From Prochilodus magdalenae (taxonomy: Eukaryota > Chordata > Actinopteri > Characiformes > Prochilodontidae), in NCBI GenBank assembly GCA_024036415.1, contig JAMWET010000914.1, forward strand, positions 47,501-111,500: a DNA stretch of 64,000 bases. The letters run 5' to 3'. The notes beneath the pieces are model-generated. The model was given only the letters and a program-made list of their open reading frames with translations, was not told where the DNA came from and searched no databases. Positions 36,601 through 47,216 of the stretch are shown here, piece by piece. How positions within the stretch are numbered: position 1 is the first letter of the stretch; each line of letters opens with the position of its first letter. A program made the translations under genes and the position numbers.

Positions 36601-37070
36601 GAAAGTCTGTTTCAAGACGGGCTCTTTCACACGAGCCTCTCTCTCCCTGCATCACCCGGGACGTTTCTGTCTCTCCCTTCGGCCTGTTAGAGGGACAGCG
36701 AGAGATTTATGGCTCATAATTGCATATAGCTATAGCTCCCCTTACAGCTGTAGAGGACACAGATGATGAATATGGCGGAGCAGGGCGAGTGTATTTTCTC
36801 TGTGTAAAGGAGCAGAGTGCTGTGTAATCAAAGCTGAGCAGAAACAACAACATTTCTCCCCTCGTGTTAGGCTCTCTAGTGGGACATATCGTCCCCTTTC
36901 AGGACTCCAGAGGAGCGCACTCTCCTACTCAACATTATAATTAGGTTGTATTTCAGGGGGTAAGGGCCCTGTCTTCGTTGAGGCACTGCACAACCACTTA
37001 CGTCAGTCAGGCTACACATGCCCCAGCTGCTCGTTCATGCCTAGCAGCTTCACAGAATACAATCCCACAC
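36601..37070. other. No recognisable feature
   Basis: Mixed-composition spacer before the 75-bp minisatellite. Confidence 0.5.
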
Positions 37071-39478
37071 ATGACTCAGTCTATACCACAATACCTACAT
37101 TTAGAGCTTAGAGTTATACACTCGACCTAATGAGAAACTGTAGAACAGACTCAGTCTATACCACAGTACCTACATTTAGAGCTTAGAGTTATACACTCGA
37201 CCTAATGAGAAACTGTAGAACAGACTCAGTCTATACCACAATACCTACATTTAGAGTTTTGAGTTATACACTCGACCTAATGAGAAACTGTAGAACTGAC
37301 CCAGTCTATACCACAATACCTACATTTAGAGCTAAGAGTTATACACTCGACCTAATGAGAAACTGTAGAACAGACTCAGTCTATACCACAGTACCTACAT
37401 TTAGAGCTTAGAGTTATACACTCCACCTAATGAGAAACTATAGAACAGACTCAGTCTATACCACAGTACCTACATTTAGAGCTTAGAGTTATACACTCAC
37501 CCTAATGATAAACTGTAGACCAGACTACATCTATACCACAGTACCTACATTTAGAGCTTAGAGTTATACACTCGACTCAGTCTATACCACAGTACCTACA
37601 TATAGAGCTTAGAGTTATACGCTCGACCTAATGAGAAACTGTAGAACAGACACAGTCTATACCACAGTACCTACATTTAGAGCTTAGAGTTATACACTCG
37701 ACCTAATGAGAAACTGTAGAACAGACTCAATCTATACCACAGTACCTACATTTAGAGCTTAGAGTTATACACTCCACCTAATGAGAAACTGTAGAACAGA
37801 CTCAGTCTATACCACAGTACCTACATTTAGAGCTTAGAGTTATACACTCGACCTAATGAGAAACTGTAGAACAGATTCAGTCTATACCACAGTACCTACA
37901 TTTAGAGCTTAGAGTTATACACTCAACCTAATGAGAAACTGTAGAACAGACTCAGTCTATACCACAGTACCTACATTTAGAGCTTAGAGTTATACGCTCG
38001 TCCTAATGAGAAACTGTAGAACAGACTCAGTCTATACCACAATACCTACATTTAGAGCTTAGGGTTATACACTACACCTAATGAGAAACTGTAGAACAGA
38101 CTCAATCTATACCACAGTACCTACATTTAGAGCTTAGAGTTATACACTCGATCCAGTGAGAAACTGTAGAACAGACTCAATCTATACCACAGTACCTACA
38201 TTTAGAGCTTAGAGTTATACACTCGACCTAATGAGAAACTCTAGAACAGACTCAGTCTATACCACAGTACCTACATTTAGAGCTTAGAGTTATACACTCG
38301 ACCTAATGAGAAACTGTAGAACAGGCTCAGTCTATACCACAGTACCTACAGTTAGAGCTTAGGGTTATACACTCCACCTAATGAGAAACTGTAGAACAGA
38401 CTCAGTCTATACCACAATACCTACATTTAGAGCTTAGAGTTATACATTTGACCTAATGAGGAACTGTAGAACAGACTCAGGCTATACCACAGTACCTACA
38501 TTTAGAGCTTAGAGTTATACACTCGACCTAATGAGAAACTGTAGAACAGACTCAGTCTATACCACAGTACCTACATTTAGAGCTTAGAGTTATACACTCG
38601 ACCTAATGAGAAACTATAGAACAGACTCAGTCTACACCACAGTACCTACATTTAGAGCTTAGAGTTATACACTCGACCTAATGAGAAACTGTAGAACAGA
38701 CTCAGTCTATACCACAGTACCTACAGTTAGAGCTTAGGGTTATACACTCGACCTAATGAGAAACTGTAGAACAGACTCAGTCTATACCACAATACCTACA
38801 TTTAGAGCTTAGAGTTATACATTTGACCTAATGAGGAACTGTAGAACAGACTCAGGCTATACCACAGTACCTACATTTAGAGCTTAGAGTTATACACTCG
38901 ACCTAATGATAAACTGTAGACCAGACTACATCTATACCACAGTACCTACATTTAGAGCTTAGAGTTATACACTCGACCTAATGAAAAACTGATGAACAGA
39001 CTGAGTCTATACCACAGTACCTACATTTAGAGCTTAGAGTTATACACTCGACTCAGTCTATACCACAGTACCTACATATAGAGCTTAGAGTTATACACTC
39101 GACCTAATGAGAAACTGTAGAACAGACACAGTCTATACCACAATTCCTACATTTAGAGCTTAGAGTTATACACTCGACCTAATGAGAAACTGCAGAACAG
39201 ACGCAGTCTATACCACAGTACCTACATTTAGAGCTTAGAGTTATACACTCCACGTAATGAGACACTGTAGAACAGACTCAGGCTATACCACAGTACCTAC
39301 ATTTAGAGCTTAGAGTTATACACTCCACCTAATGAGAACCTGTAGAACAGACTCAGTCTATACCACAGTACCTACATTTAGAGCTTAGAGTTATACACTC
39401 GACCTAATGAGAAACTGTTGAACAGACTCTATACGACAGTACCCACATTTAGAGTTATACACTCAACCTAACACGATG
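37071..39478. repeat. 75-bp minisatellite, ~32 copies, with higher-order structure
   Basis: The unit is GACTCAGTCTATACCACAGT, ACCTACATTTAGAGCTTAGA, GTTATACACTCGACCTAATG, AGAAACTGTAGAACA. Rare variants recur as blocks. ACAGTTAGAGCTTAGGG followed one unit later by TACATTTGACCTAATGAGGA occurs at about 38,346-38,490 and again exactly 375 bp (five units) later. A short unit lacking about 24 bp (ACTCGACTCAGTC) follows a GATAAACTGTAGACCAGACT variant at both ~37,505 and ~38,905. Confidence 0.97.
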
Positions 39479-40128
39479 ACGAAACCATTGTTGCTCAAAA
39501 TTACTTAACAGTTCTCTGTTATTAACGATGTCGCATATACATTGTAAAACCCCCAAACGTAGAACGAGAAAAGATCAAACTTCCTTTTTATCAGCTAGTT
39601 TGGGATTCATGTGGGTTATTACAAGCAGGCCATCAAGTTCCATCTGCCCCGCAGCACACTTAAAGGATCAGACAGGCATGGGGATACAGCTCAAACCAAC
39701 CTCGGCAGGGCCTGGAGATAATTACACAGAGCCAACTCTCCGGAGATCACTATAATAGCCGTAAAGAAAGAAACGTTGGCATGGCAGAAACAGCACACGC
39801 CAGCTGATATGTGTTTATACGCCCAAGCTCCACAGGCAGCAGGTCGTAATGCTAATTGACCGTTTCAGGGGACCTTTTATAGCTGGCTTGGCAGTCCTGC
39901 CATGCCCGGACTATGACTACACGTCTGATGCATTACAGCGCTGTTAATAGAGAACAAGTTTTGCCCTGAATTCAGCGCAACTGTTATCGAGGGAAATGCG
40001 AGGTTATATTAATGCTATATTTATTAAATCATTAAATATTTTGGACCTGATTCAACATTGGAGCACGGAATGATGACCTCGGCACAGGGGTCAGTCATCA
40101 TACTCCACTACATAGCCAACTTGGCTAC
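39479..40128. other. No recognisable feature
   Basis: Mixed-composition spacer. The right part is AT-rich (ATTTATTAAATCATTAAATA). No gene. Confidence 0.5.
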
Positions 40129-40465
40129 ACTTCCAAGCTCACCACGAGCACCTCCACAAGCACCAGTAACAGCTGGGATTGGGTTGGGCATGGACCAGAC
40201 AAGTTTGTGGATGTAGCCACATCAATGTTCAGACACTCTTCCATCAAAGAATTGGGCCCAGATTTGGTGGATGCCTTCCCTGGCACAATCCCGAGGAGAA
40301 TTCCCTGTAGACTGGGATTTTCCCACTGCTGGTAGACCCGTATGACCGTACGCTGCTTCCATACACCTGCAGATTCAGCTACTTCCTTCACACTATGGTC
40401 TTTGGCCACGCCCAAATGCTCAGCCACTCCTTTTAGCCAATCATTAACATCTGCTCTGGACATGT
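40129..40465 (-). mobile_element. fragA copy 5, directly downstream of fragB copy 4
   Basis: A minus-strand 112-codon open frame (40,125-40,463) reads MSRADVNDWLKGV, HLGVAKDHSVKEVAESAGVW and VIRVYQQW, then tail residues with no domain. It begins about 20 bp after the C-terminal stop of fragB copy 4 on the same strand, so the order is catalytic end first and HTH second. The left terminus is absent. Confidence 0.78.
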
Positions 40466-40485
40466 CCAGTAATGACTTTCAGTAA

Positions 40486-41040
40486 GAGGTCAGACCGCCA
40501 TGTTGGCTAACCCAACATGCCAGACGTCTCGGTATGGAGCTGTAGAGGATCCTAATGGTGTCCTGTGATAATCCATCCCATGCAGCTTGAACATCCTCAC
40601 ACAGTTCCTGCAGATGGTGCAGTAGGGGTGGAGATGGAGAGACACCAGGCCTTCTGGACGTGTGACAACAAACCGTTCATCTTGGTGCTGACCACGGTGC
40701 CTCCACACACGGATTCGTTGGGCGTCTCCACCAAGACTAAAGCGGGACTCGTCACTGAAGATGACCCGCTGCCATTCTGAGTCACTCCATGACAGTCTGG
40801 TACGACACCACTGCAGTCTTTGGTGACGGTGACGTGGTGTTAAGGAAAGTCGTGGTGACGGTCTGTGTGCATGTAGTCCTGCGTGGTGCAGCCGTCTACC
40901 GATGGTGCTGCACTAACAGGATGACTCATGGAGGACACCACTGCACACTGGATGTCCAGAATAGTGGCTGTTGGGTCAGTCAAGTACAGAGATAAGGCCA
41001 CAGTCTCACAATGCCAACCCTACCCTCCAAGTTTCCTTCC
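40486..41040 (-). mobile_element. fragB copy 4
   Basis: On the minus strand: GGAAACTTGGAGGGTAGGGT, then CTCCATGAGTCATCCTGTTA, then a frame with TPRHRHQRLQWCRTRLSWSD and FSDESRFSLGGDAQRIRVWR. GQHQDERFVVTRPEGL leads to the common internal-deletion junction. The C-terminus follows (DVQAAWDGLSQDTIR, SSIPRRLACW) and ends QHGGLTSY and a stop near 40,486. The first catalytic Asp is kept; the second Asp and Glu blocks are missing. This is among the best-preserved fragB copies. Confidence 0.82.
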
Positions 41041-42015
41041 TGCCAGCTGATTCCTTCAGGGTTGCTTATTTGCCCACATCTGATTTACAGTGTATGAGCT
41101 TCCTAACCTCCTTGAAAGGGTTTCTTTCCCCACCAGAGCAGCTCTAGAACTCTTTACGATAGGGCAGTTGCCGATGCTGCATAAAACAGGAGCTGCCTTG
41201 TGTGCAACAGCGAGCCCAATTCATCTCTCCAATTGACAACCATTTAAAAAAAGCCTCGCTCTGCAAAAACCATGTGTACGATGTGATTCCCCCTTGGCAA
41301 TTCTTCACTGAAGTTGGACTGTAGCGTATCTATTGACAGCTGCGTGCCACTTTTTCAGCTTCCCAGGGGAACCCATGAAGATTTCCTTCCAGCCGTACTT
41401 CCTAAACGCTGGTGTCATCCCTCGGAATCAATCTCAACAAACCACTGTTTGCTGGGGTCTATTTAGAGCACATCTTGTATTTGCATATACTTAGTATGCC
41501 GCGCCACCGGGACCGAGAGAAACCCGAGAAAACAGATCAGCAGTCAGGCCTCAGCGTCCATTCGGTAGCGGCTAGCGCAGCCAGATTGAGTTTGAGCGAT
41601 CCAGCTGACATCACGCCCTTCAAATGACCAATTTCGGCAGTCGTTGAAAGTGCTAGCGAGAGGTAATTGGGTTCGTGAGGATTTGCAGAGACACTACTGG
41701 GCCATTTGTGCGTTGGACGGCGGCACCAACAGACGCTAATCTCACTCGGAGTCTTCAGGACTTGGATCTGTAGATTCTGGATGGGTACAAACTTGGAAGA
41801 AATGAAATGGAGGAACTAACGTTTGACAAAAATGAGATTTTCATAATGGGGTTCAATCTAATTAGGCACCAGCTCACACTTCCAAGTTTGAATTGCCCAC
41901 CGTGTACGGAGACAACCTGTGAGAAACCTTCCTAACTGACCTTTCATCATACGCTGGCTCGCTGTATGATGCTGTCAGATTCCCATTCAAACCACAAGGG
42001 AAAAAAAAAATCGCA
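41041..42015. other. No recognisable feature
   Basis: Mixed-composition spacer. A poly-A tract at about 42,001-42,010 precedes the LINE fragment. Confidence 0.5.
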
Positions 42016-42336
42016 ACCGCCTTCGCCCCTCTCTTACTCCTCCTGGCTGCCATCCTCGTACACTGCCTTGTTACCTCCCGTTTAGATTACTGCAACTCTC
42101 TTCTTTTTGGTGTCACCCACAAATCTCTCCATAAGCTTCAACTGGTCCAGAATTCAGCTGCCCGTATCATTACTAGAACCCCCACCTTCCATCACATCAC
42201 TCCTGTCCTCCAACAGCTCCATTGGCTCCCGGTTAAGTTCGGCATCAACTACAAAATCCTTCTGCTCACCTTTAAGGCCATTCACAATCTTTCTCCACCA
42301 TATCTCACTACTCTTCTACATGTTGCTATTCCCTAA
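42016..42336 (+). mobile_element. Reverse-transcriptase C-terminal fragment of an L2/CR1-type LINE
   Basis: One frame is open from about 42,016 to a TAA at 42,334-42,336. It reads [56 protein letters not shown] and [20 protein letters not shown]. This is the conserved thumb/C-terminal segment of RT in fish L2/CR1-like elements. The catalytic YADD block and endonuclease are absent, so it is a truncated insertion. It has no stops within about 100 codons, so it is fairly young or under little decay. It belongs to a different lineage from the LINE at 3,931. Confidence 0.85.
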
Positions 42337-42599
42337 TCACTAATGACCTCCAGAAGCCTGTATTTAGAACCATGCTCGCTGTGCGTTTCCGCCCAGCCAC
42401 CGCTCGCCAGTCTCTCTGTAGGTCACTCGAGGTCATCTTACGGTGGGTAAGGGACATTGGAATGAGGTGGCGCTCATCACGGTCAGTAGAGAGTGGGTTG
42501 GGCCCTCTGCCAGTCTGTAGCTGTGTTGTCCTGTGTGTTTGCTGCTGGACCTTGTTCTTATGAGCCAGGCGCTCACTGTATCTGCCAGTAAAGCTAGAA

Positions 42600-43100
42600 C
42601 CCAACCTTGTGCATAGTGAGGATGGACAGACAGACTGTGACGCGCTGTGAGCTAAAAGCAAAGAGGCTAAACAGGCTCGTAGCACAACACAGCAGCAATA
42701 TGATATAAGTGGACATAACCAAGAGGGCAAGGACTGAGTCAGAGAGAGGAGACGAGCAGAAGTCAGAACCAGGTAAATCAATCAGACCAGCAACAGGATC
42801 CAAAGGGGAAAGACAAAAGAGTAAACCAGAAAGTCAAAAGGGAGTCTAGCGGGGGAAGCAAACGGGAATAACAGAGAGGAAACCGCTCAGTACGCACAAG
42901 GTGGCAATACTTCACAACGGGTCAGTGGGAGAGAGGGGTATTCGTATAAACAGGCTAATCAGCTACAGGTGAAATCAATATTCTCGAGACTTGGATCTGA
43001 GAAACGGAACGGGATTGAGAGATGGTGGACATCTGACAGTGACGTGTTTGGGTCGAGTGGTGGGTTATGGGAAACTGAGTCCGGGAGATATGACATACAC
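42600..43100 (+). mobile_element. Purine-rich dispersed repeat, copy 1
   Basis: The run of AGxCAGAAxxCAG-type purine-rich words, then ACTTCACAAC, AGGCTAATCAGCTACAGGTG and TGAGTCCGGGAG parallels 62,140-62,640. The right part (from about 42,952) is duplicated at 43,239-43,395. No coding capacity. Class unknown. Confidence 0.5.
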
Positions 43101-43152
43101 ACACACATATATAGATACATATACATACGTACACACACACACATGTATACAG

Positions 43153-43189
<37 letters not shown>

Positions 43190-43235
43190 GGTACATATAT
43201 ACAGTACATATACATATACACACATATATACAAAC
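43086..43235. repeat. (CA)n/(TA)n compound microsatellite
   Basis: ACACACACATATATAG and long TA runs between the two copies of the GGCTAATCAGCTACAGGTGA block. Confidence 0.95.
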
Positions 43236-43238
43236 TGG

Positions 43239-43395
43239 CTAATCAGCTACAGGTGAAATCAATATTCTCGAGAATCCAATATTCTTGGATCTGAGAAACG
43301 GAACGGGATTGTGACATGGTGGACATCTGACAGTGTCGTGTTTGGGTTGAGTGGTGGGTTATGGGAAAAGTCCGGGAGATGTGACATACATACAT
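43239..43395 (+). repeat. Direct duplicate of 42,955-43,100
   Basis: Repeats GGCTAATCAGCTACAGGTGA, AATCAATATTCTCGAGA, GGATCTGAGAAACGGAACGG and GGTGGACATCTGACAGTG about 285-300 bp after the first copy, with small indels. Both copies run into a CA/TA microsatellite, suggesting unequal exchange or slippage anchored on the microsatellite. Confidence 0.88.

Positions 43396-43490
<95 letters not shown>
43396..43490. repeat. (CA)n(TA)n tract at the Tc1 insertion site
   Basis: A CACACACACA start followed by about 45 uninterrupted TA repeats up to the transposon. TA is the obligatory Tc1/mariner target, so the exact target duplication cannot be distinguished from the repeat. Confidence 0.97.
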
Positions 43491-43493
<3 letters not shown>

Positions 43494-45103
43494 TCATGCC
43501 CGAAAGTATTCATACCCCTGTCAAAGTTTGACTTAAATTTACTTTCATTTAACCAGAAATTATATTTTTGCCTGGAAATGACACAGGCATCTCCCAGGAG
43601 ATAGCACGATGATGTACAAGAGGCATCATTGTTGGTAAAAATATTTCTCAGCTTTTATACACATTTGAACAAAAAGAGGCATGTCCAAAATTATTCATAC
43701 CCTTTGAAAACTGTCACAGTATATGGGAAAATCCAAAGTTCTATACCATTCCAAATAGTCCAAGCTGTTTGAAAGCATCCTAATTACCCTGATTCATTGG
43801 GAACAGCTGTTTTAATCAACTCAACAGGAGAAAAACAGCAGCTCTCTGCAGTTGGTCTGTGGACAGTCATGGCTAAGACAAAGGAGCTCACTAAGGACCT
43901 GCGGCTGTGCATTGTGGCCGCTCACAAGTCAGGAAAGGGCTATAAAGCCATAGCAAAATGTTTTCAAGTTCCAGTGGCTACAGTGCAAAGTATTATTAAA
44001 AAATACAAGAAGTTCCGCACTGTGGAAAATCTCAGAAGATGTGGTCGGAAGCCAAAAGTGACACCTGTGCTGGCCAGGAGAATAGTGAGAGAGGTGAAGA
44101 AAAATCCAAGGATCACCACCAAGGCCATCCTGGTGAATCTGGACTCTGCTGGTGGCGACATCTCAAGGCAGACAGTCCAACGGACACTGCACACTGCTGG
44201 GTTCCACGGACACAGGCCAAGGAGGACACCACTTCTCCAGAAAAGGCACACAAAAGCCCGCTTGACCTTTGCAAATGCTCATCTGGACAAAGAAGAAGAC
44301 TTCTGGTGTTCTGTTTTATGGTCAGATGAAACAAAAATTGAATTGTTTGGCCACAATGATGTGTGCACCATTTGGCGTAAAAAAGGAGAAGCCTTCAACC
44401 CTAAGAACACCATCCCCACTGTCAAACATGGTGGTGGGAACCTAATGTTTTGGGGGTGTTTTTCAGCCAATGGACCAGGGAACTTGATCGCAGTAAATGG
44501 CACCATGAAAAAAGAGCAATACATCAAGATTCTCAACAACAACATCAGGCAGTCTGCAGAGAAACTTGGCCTTGGGAACCGGTGGACATTTCAGCACGAC
44601 AATGACCCAAAACACAGCCAAAGTGGTGAAGAAATGGTTAGCAGACAAAAACATTAATGTTTTGCAGTGGCCCAGCCAGAGTCCTGACTTGAATCCAATT
44701 GAGAATCTGTGGAGGGAGCTAAAGATCAGGGTGATGGCAAGGAGACCCTCAACCTCAAAGAGTTGGAGCTCATCACTAAAGATGAATGGGCAAAAATACC
44801 AGTGGAGACATGCAAAAAGCTGGTCAGCAATTACAGGAAGCGTTTGATTGCTGTAATAGCCAATAAAGGCTTTTCTATTAGTTATTGAGAAGGGTATGAA
44901 TAATTTTGGACATGCCACTTTTTGTTCAAATGTGTATAAAAGCTGAGAAATATTTTTTCCCACAATGATGCCTCTTGTACATCATCGTGTTATCTCCTGG
45001 GAGATGCCTGTGTCATTTCCAGGCAAAAATATAATTTCTGGTTAAATAAAAGTAAATTTAAGTCAAACTTTGACAGGGGTATGAATACTTTCGGGCATGA
45101 CTG
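43491..45103 (+). mobile_element. Near-complete Tc1-like transposon with IR/DR ends
   Basis: A 1,613-bp element. Terminal inverted repeats of 212 bp lie at 43,491-43,702 and 44,892-45,103 and differ at only a few positions. Each holds two direct repeats: an outer one (CATGCCCGAAAGTATTCATA) and an inner one (CATGTCCAAAATTATTCATA). This is the IR/DR arrangement known from Sleeping Beauty-type elements. TA flanks both ends. The length, TIR design and single transposase gene are standard for fish Tc1 elements. The near-identical TIRs suggest a fairly recent insertion. It cannot move itself because its transposase is frameshifted, but its ends could still be mobilised by a related active transposase (inference). 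Confidence 0.96.
43869..44888 (+). pseudogene. Tc1-like DD34E transposase, two frameshifts
   Basis: Start chosen at 43,869 (MAKTKELTKDLRLCIVAAHK); the frame is open from 43,797, but Tc1 transposases start here. An N-terminal paired-type helix-turn-helix (about residues 1-60) is followed by a basic GRKPK linker and a second HTH. The catalytic domain has Asp153 (WSDETK) and Asp244 (HDNDPKH), and in the next frame [10 protein letters not shown] carries the Glu equivalent to 279. The triad spacing is DD34E, and the numbering agrees with what I recall for Sleeping Beauty. An apparent 2-bp deletion near 44,614 diverts the frame to a stop at 44,657. A further 1-bp deletion near 44,750 breaks the second frame. 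The ancestral frame ends with SYRK-like and NKGFSISY residues at the TGA 44,886-44,888, three bases before the right TIR. Expected length is about 340 residues. It is non-functional as sequenced, unless the indels are assembly errors. Confidence 0.93.
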
Positions 45104-45168
<65 letters not shown>

Positions 45169-45210
45169 CACATCTCCCGGACTTATACATACCACTCGAT
45201 ATATATATAG

Positions 45211-45256
<46 letters not shown>

Positions 45257-45385
45257 TATATACAGTACATATACATATAGACACATATATACAATATATA
45301 TATATATATATATAATATATGCACACACAGACACACAAACACACACACACTTACATATATTAATATATATATATATATATATAAA
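45104..45385. repeat. (TA)n(TG)n / (CA)n / (TA)n microsatellite cluster
   Basis: The mirror image of the left flank for about 80 bp: (TA)n, (TG)n, then TATGTATGTCACATCTCCCG, which is the reverse complement of 43,373-43,392. Further CA and TA tracts follow to about 45,385. Confidence 0.93.
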
Positions 45386-46049
45386 TATACAGTTACAATA
45401 TACAAATAAACAGTCCAGCACAATTAGATCAGTCCATTAATCATGAGTGCACAGAAGCATCATAAGTGTACTTATATTCTAGTGTACCATGTTTCAACAT
45501 CCCAATCACAGAGATACACATGGACCAGCTATCAGAATCCCAAAGTCAAATAAACTCACTGTGCGTGTGTTATGGATGGATGCTCTGATGCAGTCACTGC
45601 AAAACTTGTTACCATGATAACCAAATGCACCCCATAATACCATAGAATTATGCTAACGGTAATAGTAGTAACGATAGCCCCCTCAGAGAATCCATGTGTG
45701 TGGTATGTGGCGCAAAGGAACCGCATTATTTATCAAGGCCCTGGAGGATCCGCAAGGCATTGGAACGCCAGATGGCACATGGAAATTGGACACATTGCTC
45801 ATGCCTGGCCCAATAAAGGAATACAACACAGAGGGAGCTGCATACAACAAGAACACGGAGGAGTTGACATGCCTGATTAGCATTGGCAAAGACGCACCAA
45901 CAAGTGAAGGTTCTTTTTCAGGAGGGTTCATTGTTCCCACTGTAGACTCCAGTCGGTGTAAGGAGCTGTATAAGCTTTAGGAGCTGAGATTATTAGTGGT
46001 GATAAGAAAAGAGTCATGAGAGAGTTATAAACAATGCATAGCGGATGCT
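45386..46049. other. No supported gene
   Basis: Unannotated. The plus-strand frame at 45,696-45,980 (94 codons, MCGMWRKGTALF...) is fairly balanced in composition but has no domain I recognise. It may be chance or an old relic. Confidence 0.45.
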
Positions 46050-46400
46050 ACTCTATGCTAAATATGAATGGGAGTCTATAGAAGGAACGAGGGATGAGCG
46101 AATAGACAACATAGTATAGTAGATGGGTGTGCAGTTTTCCATCCCATTCATTCTTAACGGGAAAAAAACTTGGAATTCAACACAGTTTTTTTGAAAACCA
46201 TAATTGGGATCAACAACATGCCGTTCCCGATCGAACCACATATTCCGGAGTTGGAACGGTGTCAAAATCTTGAAAACTACGAAACTGGTGAGCAGACAAA
46301 ACATGTGTACCAATAATAAGAAAACGGATAACAACCGTTTGTGCATTCCAAGAGGAATGTGGAATTCCATGTAGGATTGGGAACACCAGGATAATTCCCG
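46050..46400 (-). repeat. Dispersed family X, single-unit copy 2
   Basis: On the minus strand it reads CCGTTCCAACTCCGGAATAT, AAGAATGAATGGGATGG, CATCCCTCGTTCC and TATAGACTCCCATTCATA. These words head and fill the tandem arrays at 22.2 and 54.7 kb. Here there is one unit and no array. Confidence 0.72.
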
Positions 46401-46461
46401 GATTGGCCTGCTCGTATGCTGACCAGGAAGCAAAGCAAACCCCAATATAACCTCAAATGAC

Positions 46462-46715
46462 TAGCTTACTCAATAGTGGTGCTCCACCACCACGTCAGTG
46501 CCACTGCAGTGCTGAGAATGATCCACCACCCACATCACACCTGCTCTGTGGTGGTCCTGTGGGGGTCCTGATCATGGAAGAACAGGGTAATACAGTATAC
46601 AGAGAAACAGATGGACTACAGTCTGGACCTGTACAACTACAGAGTGTCCTATATGGTCAGTGGAGCTGATAGAGTGGGCACTGCAGATACAAGGTACCTA
46701 ATATAGTGGCAGTCA
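46462..46715 (+). mobile_element. Dispersed teleost repeat, plus-strand copy
   Basis: Carries GTCAGTGCCACTGCAGTGCT, GAGAATGATCCACCACCCAC, CTGTGGTGGTCCTGTGGGGG, CAGAGAAACAGATGGACTAC and CCTATATGGTCAGTGGAGCT. It is a relative of 36,005-36,240. Non-coding. Confidence 0.78.
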
Positions 46716-47216
46716 TGCTCCATTAGTTATAAGGCACAGTGACACTTGGCTGGCTGAGGATGGAGAAATGAAGACATCCAACATTTCGTATGGAAATACC
46801 AAAGCAGATATAAGCTTCCTCCCCGCCAGAGGAAGAAAAATAAACTCCTCTGAAAGCTAATGACAAGCTTAAGCACCCTTTACCGCATCCATATTCATAA
46901 CATTACCCGCCATTCACGACACCGAGGAGCGTCAGATGTGTCCTAATGTGAACTGACTGGAGTTTAACCAAGGACACCTGATACACTGCCTGTCAAACGT
47001 TAAGGGATCGGAGCCAATTTCCATTCTTCCAGTGGTAAGTCCTTGGCGAGGCCTTCCGGAATAGAATTCAGAGACCACTAATCTCTGCAGAGCTGCGGCC
47101 CAGAAGGAACCCAGTTTCACATATCAGATCAAACGTATCAAGTTTCTAAAGCTGTCAAAAACACGCAATTATTACTTTTCATAAAAAGCTACATGTCCTT
47201 GGATCAAAAAATGGGT
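46716..47216. other. No recognisable feature
   Basis: Mixed-composition spacer. Confidence 0.5.

Noticed and set aside
42955..43604. Tyr/Ile/Thr-His repeated proteins on both strands
   Set aside because: Translations of CA and TA microsatellites.
43797..43868. Upstream extension of the Tc1 transposase start
   Set aside because: The frame is open from 43,797, but family proteins begin at the MAKTKELTKD methionine at 43,869, and the extra residues have no counterpart.
45696..45980. 94-codon possible gene or exon
   Set aside because: Composition is plausible, but no family is recognised and there are no supporting splice sites or promoter. A protein search with any significant hit would reopen it.
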